DNA from: Chloroflexota bacterium
Lineage (GTDB): Bacteria > Chloroflexota > Dehalococcoidia > Lucifugimonadales > Lucifugimonadaceae
Direction of reading: 5' to 3'
Assembly: GCA_002730555.1 (NCBI GenBank)
Contig: PCAM01000007.1
Coordinates: 1-64,000, forward strand
Length of the DNA stretch: 64,000 bases
Positions within the stretch are counted from its first letter, which is position 1; each line of letters opens with the position of its first letter. A program made the position numbers and the translations under genes. This document shows, piece after piece, positions 1-9,165 of this stretch. Below the pieces are notes generated by a model. That model ran no database searches, was not told the DNA's origin, and was given only the letters and a program-made list of their open reading frames with translations.

Positions 1-22
1 ATCCAGGCCACCTCCTCGCGGG

Positions 23-1345
23 CTATCTGGGCCTGGTCCTGGTGGGTGCGGCGGCCACGGCGATCGGGATGCTGAGCCAGCGCTGCGCGCTCGACATCGT
101 GGTCCTGCGCCACGGCAGGAGGGGGCCGATGCCCATGAGGATGACGATGGCAAGTAGGAGCGGGCCGTTTATCTGGTTGAACCAGGGGGCGGATACGGTG
201 ACCGTCTCGTCGTTGGCAAACTCGGAGAACAACGGGAACAGCAGCCCCCAGAGCGTGACGAATGTCACCCCGAGAAACAGGAAGTTGTTCACAAGGAAAC
301 TGGCCTCGCGTGACAGGAACGATTCGAGCGGCCTGTCGCTCTTGAGGAAAGGCGAGCGCCACAGGAAGACGGCGAGCGCAAATACCAGGCTGAACAGCAT
401 GAAGCCCAGGAACACGCCGCCGATGGTGGACGCTCCGAACGAGTGGACGGATACGACGGGGCCGCCGCGGTTTATGAACAGCCCGAACTGGGCCAGCACG
501 AACGCCATCGACAGCAGTGCGACGTTCCACATCCGGAACATGCCGCGACGCTTCTGGACCATGACGGAGTGTATGAAGGCGGTGAGCACCAACCACGGCA
601 TGACCGCCACGTTCTCGATCGGGTCCCAACTCCAGTAGCCGCCCCAGCCCAGTATCGTGTACGCCCACCACGCACCTATCAACAGGCCAGCGCTCAGCAC
701 GGCCCAGACCACGATGGCGCTGACCCGGGCGGCGTCCAGCCACTGATCTCTGGTCTGCCCGGCGATCATGGCCCCGGCGACAAACGCGAACGGTATGGCC
801 ACCCCCACAAGGCCGGCCATCTGGAGCGGTGGATGAATGAACATGCCCGGGTGGCGGAGAAGCGGATTGACGCCGATGCCGCGGTCGTCCTCTACAGCGG
901 TTGGAGCAAAGGGGTCCGCAAGAGTCAACAGAACGGCGATGAAGAAGATGCTCATTCCCATCAAGATAGCGATGATGTACGGTCGGGACGGCTCAAGACG
1001 GCGGGGCGATGCGTAGATGGCGGCCATCGCCATGATCGTGAAGATGGCTGTGATGTAGAGGAGCGAGCCCTCGTTGCCGGCGTACATGGCGACCCACGTG
1101 AGCGCCTGGCTCTGCGCCCGATCGCTGTGGCCCCGGACGTACTCGATCGAGAAGTCGTGCGTGACGAAGGCGTAGACCAGCGCGCCGGTTGCCACGGCCA
1201 GCGCGATTCCGGACATGTAGGAGCTGCGGCGCGCGCTCATGATGAGATCGCCCGAGCCCAGCCTTGCGCCGGCCACGGAGCCGATCCCCGCATATAGCGC
1301 TAGCGCCAACGCCAGCAGCAGAGTCATCGTGCCGAGATCTGCCAT
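23..1345 (-). CDS. ccmF: Cytochrome c maturation heme lyase CcmF, C-terminal part missing
   Basis: Polytopic membrane protein that hands heme to apocytochrome c in the system I maturation pathway. The WWD signature is clear at about residues 230-250 (LGWGGYWSWDPIENVAVMPW), preceded by an EGSLLY segment and many hydrophobic helices. It starts one base after the ccmH stop, so the two are co-transcribed downstream of alternative complex III, whose ActA and ActE need covalent heme. The frame ends after 440 residues, whereas CcmF is usually 600-700 residues, and the last 15-20 residues become Pro/Arg rich. The plus strand there reads better than this one, so the end is a frameshift, junction or assembly break rather than a natural C-terminus. 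Family identity is certain; completeness is not. Confidence 0.88.
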   Translation of the reverse strand: MADLGTMTLLLALALALYAGIGSVAGARLGSGDLIMSARRSSYMSGIALAVATGALVYAFVTHDFSIEYVRGHSDRAQSQALTWVAMYAGNEGSLLYITAIFTIMAMAAIYASPRRLEPSRPYIIAILMGMSIFFIAVLLTLADPFAPTAVEDDRGIGVNPLLRHPGMFIHPPLQMAGLVGVAIPFAFVAGAMIAGQTRDQWLDAARVSAIVVWAVLSAGLLIGAWWAYTILGWGGYWSWDPIENVAVMPWLVLTAFIHSVMVQKRRGMFRMWNVALLSMAFVLAQFGLFINRGGPVVSVHSFGASTIGGVFLGFMLFSLVFALAVFLWRSPFLKSDRPLESFLSREASFLVNNFLFLGVTFVTLWGLLFPLFSEFANDETVTVSAPWFNQINGPLLLAIVILMGIGPLLPWRRTTMSSAQRWLSIPIAVAAAPTRTRPR

Positions 1346-1981
1346 CTAGTTCTCGCCGCTCCTCTCGCCGGGCTGATCGATGTCGTTATCGGGGGTCAGG
1401 TCCATCTGATCTCCGGCCTCTCCCAGCGCCAGGTCACGGTCCACCTCCGCCAAGTAGTTCGTTAGATCGGTTTCCGTCGCACGCTCGCCGACGCCCGTCG
1501 CGACGGGAGAAGCGTCGTCGCGCCGCATCTGCCGCATGACCAGGAACAGCCCCACAATGCCGATCGCGACGCCTATCGGAGGAACAACCCAGATCACCAG
1601 GTTGAAGCCGCTGCGGGGCGGGGCCGCCAGGATGCCCGGGCCATAGCGGTCTGCAAAGAAGTCCTTGATCTGGCCTTCGTCCTGGCCGTCGCGAAGTTTC
1701 TCCCGGAGGATGCGCTTCATGTCCTGGCTGATCTGGACGAAGGACTGGTCGAGCGTCTCTCCGGGACATATCGGGCAGATCAGTTGCTTCTCGAGGCTCT
1801 GTGCGCGCTTCTCGAACTCACGATCCTGATCGGGGCCGATGGTGATAGCGGGGGTGGCGTCGGTATCGGCGTTGGACTGGGCGTGCACCGATGCTTGGCG
1901 GAACATGGGGGACATCGCCGCCAGCAGAAGGGCGGTTGTGGTGATGGCGCGGATTATGACGGTGTAGCTCAATTTGCTCAC
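1346..1981 (-). CDS. ccmH: Cytochrome c maturation protein CcmH
   Basis: Membrane-anchored thiol-disulfide protein that reduces apocytochrome heme-binding cysteines before heme ligation. The N-terminal hydrophobic stretch is followed by the redox motif LICPICPGETLDQS, matching the family LRCxxC signature, then the helical bundle with ADRYGPGIL and a C-terminal membrane helix. The tail is acidic and may replace part of the TPR domain of longer CcmH/CcmI proteins. It sits between actE and ccmF on the same strand and abuts ccmF. The chosen GTG start (1981) gives a short signal-anchor; the frame is open further upstream but Arg-rich there, so the start is uncertain. Confidence 0.87.
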   Translation of the reverse strand: MSKLSYTVIIRAITTTALLLAAMSPMFRQASVHAQSNADTDATPAITIGPDQDREFEKRAQSLEKQLICPICPGETLDQSFVQISQDMKRILREKLRDGQDEGQIKDFFADRYGPGILAAPPRSGFNLVIWVVPPIGVAIGIVGLFLVMRQMRRDDASPVATGVGERATETDLTNYLAEVDRDLALGEAGDQMDLTPDNDIDQPGERSGEN

Positions 1982-2107
1982 CGCTCCCCGGCACCGTGCT
2001 CCGAGAGGCTGGTTATTTCCGTGGCGGTTCCCATGCCTCCATGGTATCGCCACAAAATGGGTTCCGAAACGCGGGGCGTGAGGCGCGATTTAGCACCCCG
2101 CCGGAGG

Positions 2108-2704
2108 TTACGGGGCCAGTCCGGCCGCGGAGGTGTCAAAGATGTATCGCACGATGTCCCAGCGTTCAGCTTCCGATAGGAGGGGACCGAACCTGGGCAT
2201 CACCAGTATTCCGTTGGTCACGAGGCCGAACATGGCGTCCTCGTTGAAACGGTTCCGTGCCTCCACCAGGTTCGGTGGCGGCGCGTAAGCGACGCCGTTG
2301 TCGTCGGCATAGGCGGAGTTGGGGGAAGTGATGTGGGCCGCTGCGGGTCCGTCGCCGCCGCCTGTCACGCCGTGGCACACGGCGCAGTTAACCCGGTACA
2401 GCTCGGCGCCGGCTCCTGCATCGTACGGGTGTGTCTGTTTGGTGGGCAGTACGTTCAACATGTCCTGGGCGTTGCCCTGGCCGTCGTACGCCACAGCCGA
2501 CTCGACGCCTCCGAGACGTGGGATCTCCTGAGAGCGGTACGACTGCGCGTAGTGCATCTCCGTGAAGGTCTCGATGGGGTACGTGCCGCTTTCTTGGACA
2601 CATGCGACCGCCAGTATGGCGACTGATGCGAACGCGATCAGCAGGCTACGGCCCGCAAGGCGGGATCGAAAGTTGCTCGAGATGTTTGTGGTTCGAAGAT
2701 TCAA
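2108..2704 (-). CDS. actE: Alternative complex III subunit ActE, monoheme cytochrome c lipoprotein
   Basis: Electron-carrying periplasm-side subunit of alternative complex III. A hydrophobic leader ends in a lipobox-like AVAC at about residue 35, so it is probably a lipoprotein. One heme c site, CAVCH, lies near residue 113, and a likely Met ligand is in VMPRFG near the C-terminus. The ATG overlaps the stop of actD by four bases (ATGA), showing translational coupling. ActD-ActE order matches the act operon of other bacteria. Confidence 0.88.
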   Translation of the reverse strand: MNLRTTNISSNFRSRLAGRSLLIAFASVAILAVACVQESGTYPIETFTEMHYAQSYRSQEIPRLGGVESAVAYDGQGNAQDMLNVLPTKQTHPYDAGAGAELYRVNCAVCHGVTGGGDGPAAAHITSPNSAYADDNGVAYAPPPNLVEARNRFNEDAMFGLVTNGILVMPRFGPLLSEAERWDIVRYIFDTSAAGLAP

Positions 2705-3210
2705 GCCGTTTTGATCTCCAAGGCGCCGGCTGTTTGCAGCACTTCGCGTGCGTCTTCAACCCGGTCGCCCTCACATTCGACGACAACACCGATGTAGCCC
2801 TCGGTAATTCGTGCGTCGTACGCACCGAGGTTCAGGTTCGGCAGTCGTGACTCGAAGATGATTCCAACTACGGTCGCTACGACCGCGCCAAGCATGGTCA
2901 ATTCGTAAGCGATGATCAGCATGGCGAATACCGCCAGGATCGGCTTGCCACCCGTGACCACCGGGTAGGCGAGTTGCGTGCCCGCCGTGAACAGAATGGC
3001 CAGGGTCAGGCCGACCAGCGCCCCGAAGAACGGAAAGCGGAAGAGCCTGTGCTGGGGGACGTGTTCGCCGAACGCGCCCTCCGGGTACGGCGTGCCGGTG
3101 AGCACGTCGAAGGTTCCAAGCGCAAACCCGGCGGACTGTAGTCCGTCCATGGCGTTGGCGCCTGCATCAGGGTTGTCGTACAGCCCTAGAACGCTGTTTG
3201 AAGCTGCCAT
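2701..3210 (-). CDS. actD: Alternative complex III subunit ActD (DUF3341)
   Basis: Small membrane subunit of alternative complex III. The 169-residue protein has the DUF3341 form: a soluble N-terminal part beginning with a LYDNPDAG-like ferredoxin-fold segment, two transmembrane helices at about residues 58-110, and a C-terminal soluble part (VVVECEGDRVEDAREVL) that resembles the N-terminal fold. It is 10 bases after the upstream NrfD-type gene and overlaps actE by four bases. Known ActD proteins pack against the NrfD-like subunits; no cofactor is expected. Confidence 0.87.
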   Translation of the reverse strand: MAASNSVLGLYDNPDAGANAMDGLQSAGFALGTFDVLTGTPYPEGAFGEHVPQHRLFRFPFFGALVGLTLAILFTAGTQLAYPVVTGGKPILAVFAMLIIAYELTMLGAVVATVVGIIFESRLPNLNLGAYDARITEGYIGVVVECEGDRVEDAREVLQTAGALEIKTA

Positions 3211-3220
3211 GGTACGTTAC

Positions 3221-4600
3221 CTAATCCAATTCCCTGACTACAGCCGGGATGGTCACACGTCCGATCGTGACGTCGGTCGTGAACACCTGGCTTTCTTTGG
3301 TCTCGAAGAGCGGTATTAACGGGAAGAACTTGGAGAACAACAGCATCAACATCAGCACCCATGCGAACGACCACAGCAGGAGACCCCACTCTAAGGGGCT
3401 GACCTGATACGTGTCCCACGTGAATACAAACGGCTGTTTTCTCGAGAGTCCCGGAACGATGATCAAGAAACGCTCAAGCCACATCCCGATGTTCACCAGG
3501 ATGGACGTCCAGAACATCAACGCGATGTTGTTCCGGACACGTTTGAAGAACCAGAGCGGTACCGGTATAGCGAAGGCCGTCAAGAAGAAGATTATGAAAA
3601 GAAGGTTCCACGGCCACGTGAACATCTGCATTTCACGAAGCGCACGCTCCGGCGCCTCAAGGCTGTACACCCCGAAGATCAACTCGGCGAATGTGAAACC
3701 CATCCAGCCCAGCGCCACGACGATGAGCAATCTTGCCAGCGCGTCGAAGTGTTCCGGCCTGATGTAGTTGTCCCAGCCCCAGAGCCAGCGCATGAGCGCC
3801 ATCATCGTCACAACGGCCGATACACCTGAGTGAACTGCGCCGATAACGAAGTAGGGGGCGAAGATCGTAGAGTGCCAGCCCTCGACGGAAGGCGTCACGG
3901 CAAAGTCCCACGACACTATGCTGTGGACCGATACGAAGATCGGGAGCATCAGAGCCGAGAGCAGGATGCCCGCAACCGTCTGGAGCCGCCACTGCCGCGG
4001 GTTACCGCGCCAGCCCAGCGATGCAACTGTGTAGAAGGAGTGTTTCCAACCGGTCGTCCTGTCACGCAACACGCCAAGATCTGGCAGGAGCGCAACGTAC
4101 AGGAAAAGCGTGCTACCGGTGAGGTAGGTGCCGATCGCAAACGGGTCCCATATCAAAGGCGAACGGGCGTTTGGGAAGATGCCGCGCGCGAAGTCGAACG
4201 GCGTGATCCAGTAGAAGATTCTCCAAGGACGCCCGGCGTGGATCAGTGGGAAGAACAGCGCCGTCAGTAGCGAGAACACCGTGAGGAGCTCCGCAGCACG
4301 CGTGACAGGCCTGCGCCACTCCGCCTGCGTGAGCCGGAGGATTGCCGAGATCATGATCCCGGCGTGGCTGATGCCAACCCAGAACACGAAGGTGGTGATG
4401 AACAGACCCCAGTAGACGGGCCTGCTCAGCCCTGTGACGCCAAGGCCACGGTTGAACATGATGCCCATCAGCGTGAAGCCGAAGATCACGACCACGAGAA
4501 GCCCGAGAACCGTCGGCAGCCACCACTTGGGCGTCGCCAAATTCCCGCGCAGAAGCTCGCGGTTAATTGTTACTTCGTCGAGGATTCGTCGCTGTTGCAT
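3221..4600 (-). CDS. actC: Alternative complex III NrfD-like membrane subunit (ActC type)
   Basis: Quinol-oxidising integral membrane subunit of the NrfD/PsrC family, 459 residues with about ten helices. The segment VSVHSIVSWDFAVTPSVEGW with the following FAPYFVIGAVHSG is the ActC hallmark and carries the conserved His/Asp/Glu cluster near the quinone site. Its first base is the last base of the upstream NrfD-like gene (shared base 4600), so translation is coupled. It is followed by actD and actE. The second NrfD-type gene upstream would then be the ActF counterpart; the C/F assignment rests on motif similarity and is fairly secure. Confidence 0.87.
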   Translation of the reverse strand: MQQRRILDEVTINRELLRGNLATPKWWLPTVLGLLVVVIFGFTLMGIMFNRGLGVTGLSRPVYWGLFITTFVFWVGISHAGIMISAILRLTQAEWRRPVTRAAELLTVFSLLTALFFPLIHAGRPWRIFYWITPFDFARGIFPNARSPLIWDPFAIGTYLTGSTLFLYVALLPDLGVLRDRTTGWKHSFYTVASLGWRGNPRQWRLQTVAGILLSALMLPIFVSVHSIVSWDFAVTPSVEGWHSTIFAPYFVIGAVHSGVSAVVTMMALMRWLWGWDNYIRPEHFDALARLLIVVALGWMGFTFAELIFGVYSLEAPERALREMQMFTWPWNLLFIIFFLTAFAIPVPLWFFKRVRNNIALMFWTSILVNIGMWLERFLIIVPGLSRKQPFVFTWDTYQVSPLEWGLLLWSFAWVLMLMLLFSKFFPLIPLFETKESQVFTTDVTIGRVTIPAVVRELD

Positions 4601-6018
4601 TAGTCGGGTTTACCCACCAGCAGTACGCGGGTCCGCAGATACCGGACCGGTTTGGTTATCAAGCGGGATTGCTGAATCTCCCAGAGAGAAATCACCGGGA
4701 CCAGCCTGGTCGCCAGCAGTATGCCGAGCAGGCCAAGCGCTGGCAGGCCGGCCATGATGAACACGTCAAACACATCTGGCCACTGGGTCGGCGGCATCTT
4801 TTCCAGGATGCCGGTCGTAGCGAGTTCCAGATCGTCGGGAGTGGCGCTCCACGAAGCGACGTAGATCCGTACCCGGTCCATGAACAGGCCAAAAAGGACG
4901 AGCACCGCAGCAATCGGCGGCCCCCACACACTGTCCCTGACCTTGTTCCAGATCATCACCCACCAGGGGGCGATGAAGGCGAAAAGGAAGACCGCAGCGA
5001 AAAGGTATACATACGGACCGGACACCAGCAGTTCGATGGTCGAAGAGTCCGCCTGTGACCTGCCGTACCAGAAAACGATGAAGCTGGAGTAGAAGAAGTA
5101 GAACCACAGCAAGGTCGTTGCGAGGAGCAGCTTACCGAGCGACCACATCTGTTCGTGGCCGACGTATTTGCTGACCCCGCCCCAGCGCCGGGCGGCCCAG
5201 ATCCCCAGGATCGTGAACGAGAGCCCCGCTTGGAACGATCCAAGCGTGTGATAGAAGGGGAAGATGGCATCCTTCCAGCCCGGCACCAGACTGACTGCCA
5301 GATCGATCGAGAACGTGAAGTTCACGTACAACAGCATGGCGAAGTAGAGGGCGCCGGTGATGCCGATGCGCATCATCAACCATTCCCACTGCTGTGGACG
5401 GCCGTGGAAGCCACGGGCCAGATTCCTGGCCCAACGCTGTTTCCAGCCGGTACCGTGATCTCGGATCGCCGCAAAGTCCGGAATGGCCATCACGTAGGCC
5501 ATGGCGAGACCAACCACCGCCAACGTTGCCAGGATAAGCGGGTTCCAGAAGTGCGGGGCGTAGATCGGCGAGTCGAACCAGATCGACCTGCGGCGCACAT
5601 CGTCTCCGAGTACGTCAGAAAACTCAGTCAACGCCGGGAGCTTGAACATCAGAGGAATCAGCAGCAGCGCCGTAATCGCGGTGGCAATGCTGGCCAGCGA
5701 TCCGATGCGTGCCGCCGGGCGTGCCCAGTTGGCCTTGGCGATGGTGGGAGCGATAGCGATCATGGGGGCTCCGCCGAACATCGTCAGCATGAACGCCAGG
5801 GTGGCGGCGTAGTAACCCCACTCTTCACGGCCACCGTCGTCGATGAACCGGACGATGATTCCGACGATGCCGAGGGCCGCCGCCGCGGCTAGGATCCACA
5901 TGAACAGCTTCAGACCGCTGCTCGCCACAGTCCTGCCTTCGCCGGCGAACTTGGCCGTAGCGTCTATGTTGGACGGTCGGTCGTCGTGTCCGTCCGTTAT
6001 GAGGCTACTCGTGCTCAC
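4600..6018 (-). CDS. Alternative complex III second NrfD-like membrane subunit (ActF-like)
   Basis: A 472-residue polytopic membrane protein with about ten hydrophobic helices and a soluble N-terminal lead of 35 residues. It shares the overall NrfD-type layout with the next gene but lacks the VSxHSxVSWDF motif, fitting the ActF-like role, which is structural or proton-related rather than the main quinol site. In the usual act operon actF comes last; here it lies between the iron-sulfur subunit and actC. It overlaps the upstream iron-sulfur gene by 14 bases and the downstream gene by one, so it is translated within the complex III operon. Confidence 0.8.
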   Translation of the reverse strand: MSTSSLITDGHDDRPSNIDATAKFAGEGRTVASSGLKLFMWILAAAAALGIVGIIVRFIDDGGREEWGYYAATLAFMLTMFGGAPMIAIAPTIAKANWARPAARIGSLASIATAITALLLIPLMFKLPALTEFSDVLGDDVRRRSIWFDSPIYAPHFWNPLILATLAVVGLAMAYVMAIPDFAAIRDHGTGWKQRWARNLARGFHGRPQQWEWLMMRIGITGALYFAMLLYVNFTFSIDLAVSLVPGWKDAIFPFYHTLGSFQAGLSFTILGIWAARRWGGVSKYVGHEQMWSLGKLLLATTLLWFYFFYSSFIVFWYGRSQADSSTIELLVSGPYVYLFAAVFLFAFIAPWWVMIWNKVRDSVWGPPIAAVLVLFGLFMDRVRIYVASWSATPDDLELATTGILEKMPPTQWPDVFDVFIMAGLPALGLLGILLATRLVPVISLWEIQQSRLITKPVRYLRTRVLLVGKPD

Positions 6019-6745
6019 CGATTGCTCCTCCGGTAGCGTCGATCTGCGCCAGATACACGACGTTGGGTTCGGTATTCAGGGAGTCCAGATGCGTGTACTT
6101 CCGGTCGTCGTGGCTCATGATCGAGACACGACTGTTGTCGTCATTGAAGTCGCCAAATACAAGGGCGTTGGTCGGACAGGCGTCCGTGCATGCCGTTTGA
6201 ATCTCGCCGTCCACGAGGTCCCGATCTTCCTGGGCTGCTTCCCTCACTCCACGGCGAATCCGCTGCACGCAGAAGCTGCACTTCTCCATGATTCCGCGGC
6301 TTCGGATGGTGACATCGGGGTTCAACTGGTTGCGGAGGGTAGACGGCCAGACGGGCTCCCAGTAGTTGAAGAACCGGACGTTGTAAGGGCAACCTGCGCC
6401 GCAGTACCGGGTGCCGACACAGCGATTGTAGATCTGGACGTTCATGCCCTCGGTGTTGTGGTAGGTGGCGAACACCGGGCACACGGGCTCGCACGGCGCG
6501 TTCTCGCAGTGCTGGCACATGATCGGGATGAAGCGCGCCTTCACATTCGGGAAGTCGCCGTACCAGTAGCGTTCAATCCGGATCCAGGCGAAGGTGCGCT
6601 TTTGCCTGTATATGTCTTCCGTCGAGAGGGGGATGTTGTTTTCGGTCTGGCATGCCATTACGCACGCCTGACAGCCGGTGCACCGGTCGACATCGACCGC
6701 CATGCCCCATTTGTGGCTTGAGACCCTCTCTGCAGCTGTAACCAT
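6005..6745 (-). CDS. Alternative complex III iron-sulfur subunit (ActB C-terminal half as separate gene)
   Basis: Four-cluster ferredoxin-type subunit of 246 residues resembling the DmsB/NrfC/PsrB fold. Cysteine groups are visible in order: CTGCQACVMAC, CQHCENAPCEPVC, CVGTRYCGAGC, CSFC and CTDACPTNA, enough for three or four Fe-S clusters. In many bacteria this domain is fused to the molybdopterin-like domain as one ActB; here it is a separate gene 20 bases downstream of that domain. It relays electrons from the membrane subunit to the cytochromes. Confidence 0.88.
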   Translation of the reverse strand: MVTAAERVSSHKWGMAVDVDRCTGCQACVMACQTENNIPLSTEDIYRQKRTFAWIRIERYWYGDFPNVKARFIPIMCQHCENAPCEPVCPVFATYHNTEGMNVQIYNRCVGTRYCGAGCPYNVRFFNYWEPVWPSTLRNQLNPDVTIRSRGIMEKCSFCVQRIRRGVREAAQEDRDLVDGEIQTACTDACPTNALVFGDFNDDNSRVSIMSHDDRKYTHLDSLNTEPNVVYLAQIDATGGAIGEHE

Positions 6746-6765
6746 TTACGTTACGAAATCCTCAG

Positions 6766-9075
6766 TTACTCGTCGTTCGAGATGAATCGGAGGTGTAGCT
6801 CGTGGTTGTGTTCCTGGGCGTCGTGGGCGGACTGTCCCGGCTCGACGATAAGGATCGGAACCCCGTGCTCGGCGGGACGTATTATCGCCCTGGCGTCGCC
6901 CTCAAACTTGGGTAATTCCTTTGACCCACCGGCCTTGGTCACAACGGCCCGCGTGGCGGCCCATGCAAGTGCGCCGGTCTCTGACTCTTTCTTGTCGACC
7001 AGAATGTTGAGGACATTCTCGCCGCGGTCTTCAGCATAGCGACCGCCGATTCCCTCTTTGTGGCCCTGGCCAACGGGGATGGCGATCAGGTTGGGCGAAA
7101 TGCCCGGGTGCGGGTAGGCCTGGACGGTGATCTCACCAGCGGTGGTACGGACCTTGATCCACTGACCCTCGCTGATGCCCATCTCTTCAGCCTTGTCGAA
7201 ATTGATCTCCGCCCATGTCGCCCATGCCACCGTGGTGATCGGGTCGGGTGTCGCCTGCGCCCAGGGCGTTGAGGCGTTCCGCCCGTCAAGGAGCGACTGG
7301 TGAGCGAAAGGCACGATCGTGAAGACGTGGCCTTCCACCCTGTCGTCCAGCTCGGACATGCCCGGCCCTGCCGCGTTAGCCAGAGGAGACGGGATGCTGG
7401 AAGGGGTGCCTGTGGCAGCGCTTGCCCCCACGTCCCACCAGCCGCCGCGCTGGAGCACTCCGTTCATGAACAGTCGGGAGTCGCCCGCCGTGACGGAACC
7501 GCGGCCGGCCGCGTAAAGATCGGCGACCGTGTCTTCCACGAACTCTTTGACGCTGCCCACGGAGACCCGTGATCCGGCCGCAAGCAGCAATGTGTCGAGG
7601 AAATTCCGGCTGTCGTAGAGTCGGGCGCGTGTCTCGCCGTCGAGCGGCGCATTGACGACGGGCTGACGGAGGCCGACGACCTCGTAACCCGGTGCCGGTT
7701 CCGGCACATCCAGTCCCCAGTCCTCAAGGTAGGAGTTTTCGGGGAGGATCAGGTTGGCGTGTTCCGAACTTTCGTCCAGGACGCCGGTGAAAGCGACGAC
7801 GTTATCGACTTTGTCCAGCGCTCCGCCAACATCCACCGAACGAGGCAGGCCGTGGACCAGATCAACGCCCCTTGTGATCACGGTCTTAACGTTGCCCGCA
7901 CGCCAGTGTGAGAGTTCGTTTTCCCAGGTTTCGAATGATGCGCCGGTGGCCGAATCCGGCAATCCTTGCGCTCCGGCCGGGTTGAATTGAACCCCGCCCT
8001 TTTTGCCGATCGTCCCCGCAAGGATGTTCAGCGCGTAGATTGCGGTGAGGTTGAATGCGCCGTTTGTCTGGGCGCCGGCTGATCCACCGCCGAAAGCGAT
8101 GCTCGGTCCGTCCTCGGCGAACTTGTGCGCCGCTTCTTTGATGAGCTCGGCAGAGACGCCAACTCTGTCGGCTACCGATTCGGGCGCCCACTTCTCGAGT
8201 TCGCCTTCCGGGATGTTGGCGGTGTATGCGGAGATGTTGTTTTCCGGCACGAGCTGGTCTTTGACGATGACACTGGCGATGCTGATCGCGAGGTCGCCCT
8301 CGTATCCTGGGTTGACCGTCAGCCATCTGTCCGCCGCCGCTGCGGTCAGGGACATGCGCGACTCTGCGTGCATCATGAATCCGCGATGGTCGCCGCCACG
8401 GAAATCGCCGTACTTGGTGCCGTATCGCACCGGCGAGAGCCAGGTTCCGAGCCAGTCAGCGCCGAACGACAGCACGGTGTGTGCGCCGGCGATATCAAAT
8501 TCTGGAACCCGGTTCTGGTCGAAAACCGTCTTGATCGCCGAGTGCAGAACACCCTGCTCAAGCGGGTCGAAGAATACGAGCCGGCCGGCGTACGCCGAAG
8601 CCACGTCTCTAGCGATTTTGGCGTCTGCGCCGCGGACCGGGTTCGTGACGATCGCGAGGTTGCCCTCGGCGTCGGACATCCACTGCTCAAGCAGGCCGTT
8701 CGCATCGTCCCAGGAAATGGGGGTCAGCGGCTGGCCTTTGGCCCGCCGCAACATCGGTCCTTCAACGCGGTCCGGGTGGTACAACGCCTGCAGTGCGGTG
8801 TCTGTGTGTGCGGCCTGTTTGCCGAGGTTGATCGGATAGTCCGGGTTGCCGGCGATCTTTTTGGCGCGGCCTTCCATCACGCGGACGATGACACCGAGCC
8901 CGGAGTCGTCCGTCGTGGCGAACCAGCTGTCGATGCCGTTTACCAGGTCTTCAGGCAGATCGAGCGGCGCTTCAACGAGCAGTTCATCGGCGGGGACGCC
9001 GCACGCGGTGAAGATGACAGCTCCAGCAGTGGAGCCGCCCGCAAGGGTCATGAATTCCCGTCTAGAGAGCTTCAT
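6766..9075 (-). CDS. Alternative complex III molybdopterin-oxidoreductase-like subunit (ActB N-terminal half)
   Basis: A 769-residue protein of the molybdopterin oxidoreductase fold. It starts with a twin-arginine leader (SRREFMTLAGG) ending in a TACG lipobox-like site, so it is exported folded and probably lipid anchored. The N-terminal cysteine cluster of catalytic relatives is absent, as known for ActB, which carries no molybdenum cofactor in solved complexes; the protein is therefore probably structural. It is the second gene of the operon, 90 bases after actA and 20 bases before the iron-sulfur half. Confidence 0.87.
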   Translation of the reverse strand: MKLSRREFMTLAGGSTAGAVIFTACGVPADELLVEAPLDLPEDLVNGIDSWFATTDDSGLGVIVRVMEGRAKKIAGNPDYPINLGKQAAHTDTALQALYHPDRVEGPMLRRAKGQPLTPISWDDANGLLEQWMSDAEGNLAIVTNPVRGADAKIARDVASAYAGRLVFFDPLEQGVLHSAIKTVFDQNRVPEFDIAGAHTVLSFGADWLGTWLSPVRYGTKYGDFRGGDHRGFMMHAESRMSLTAAAADRWLTVNPGYEGDLAISIASVIVKDQLVPENNISAYTANIPEGELEKWAPESVADRVGVSAELIKEAAHKFAEDGPSIAFGGGSAGAQTNGAFNLTAIYALNILAGTIGKKGGVQFNPAGAQGLPDSATGASFETWENELSHWRAGNVKTVITRGVDLVHGLPRSVDVGGALDKVDNVVAFTGVLDESSEHANLILPENSYLEDWGLDVPEPAPGYEVVGLRQPVVNAPLDGETRARLYDSRNFLDTLLLAAGSRVSVGSVKEFVEDTVADLYAAGRGSVTAGDSRLFMNGVLQRGGWWDVGASAATGTPSSIPSPLANAAGPGMSELDDRVEGHVFTIVPFAHQSLLDGRNASTPWAQATPDPITTVAWATWAEINFDKAEEMGISEGQWIKVRTTAGEITVQAYPHPGISPNLIAIPVGQGHKEGIGGRYAEDRGENVLNILVDKKESETGALAWAATRAVVTKAGGSKELPKFEGDARAIIRPAEHGVPILIVEPGQSAHDAQEHNHELHLRFISNDE

Positions 9076-9165
9076 GGGATTCGGGTTGCCATCTCTTCCT
9101 AGTGTTAGTTCCGAGTGTTGCGTGCCCCTGAAAACTCAGGTGACACGGTCCGATAAGTATTCTTC

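Noticed and set aside
443-1297. Long plus-strand open frame opposite ccmF
   Set aside because: His/Arg/Asp-rich with no protein-like pattern; antisense of a clearly recognised CcmF.
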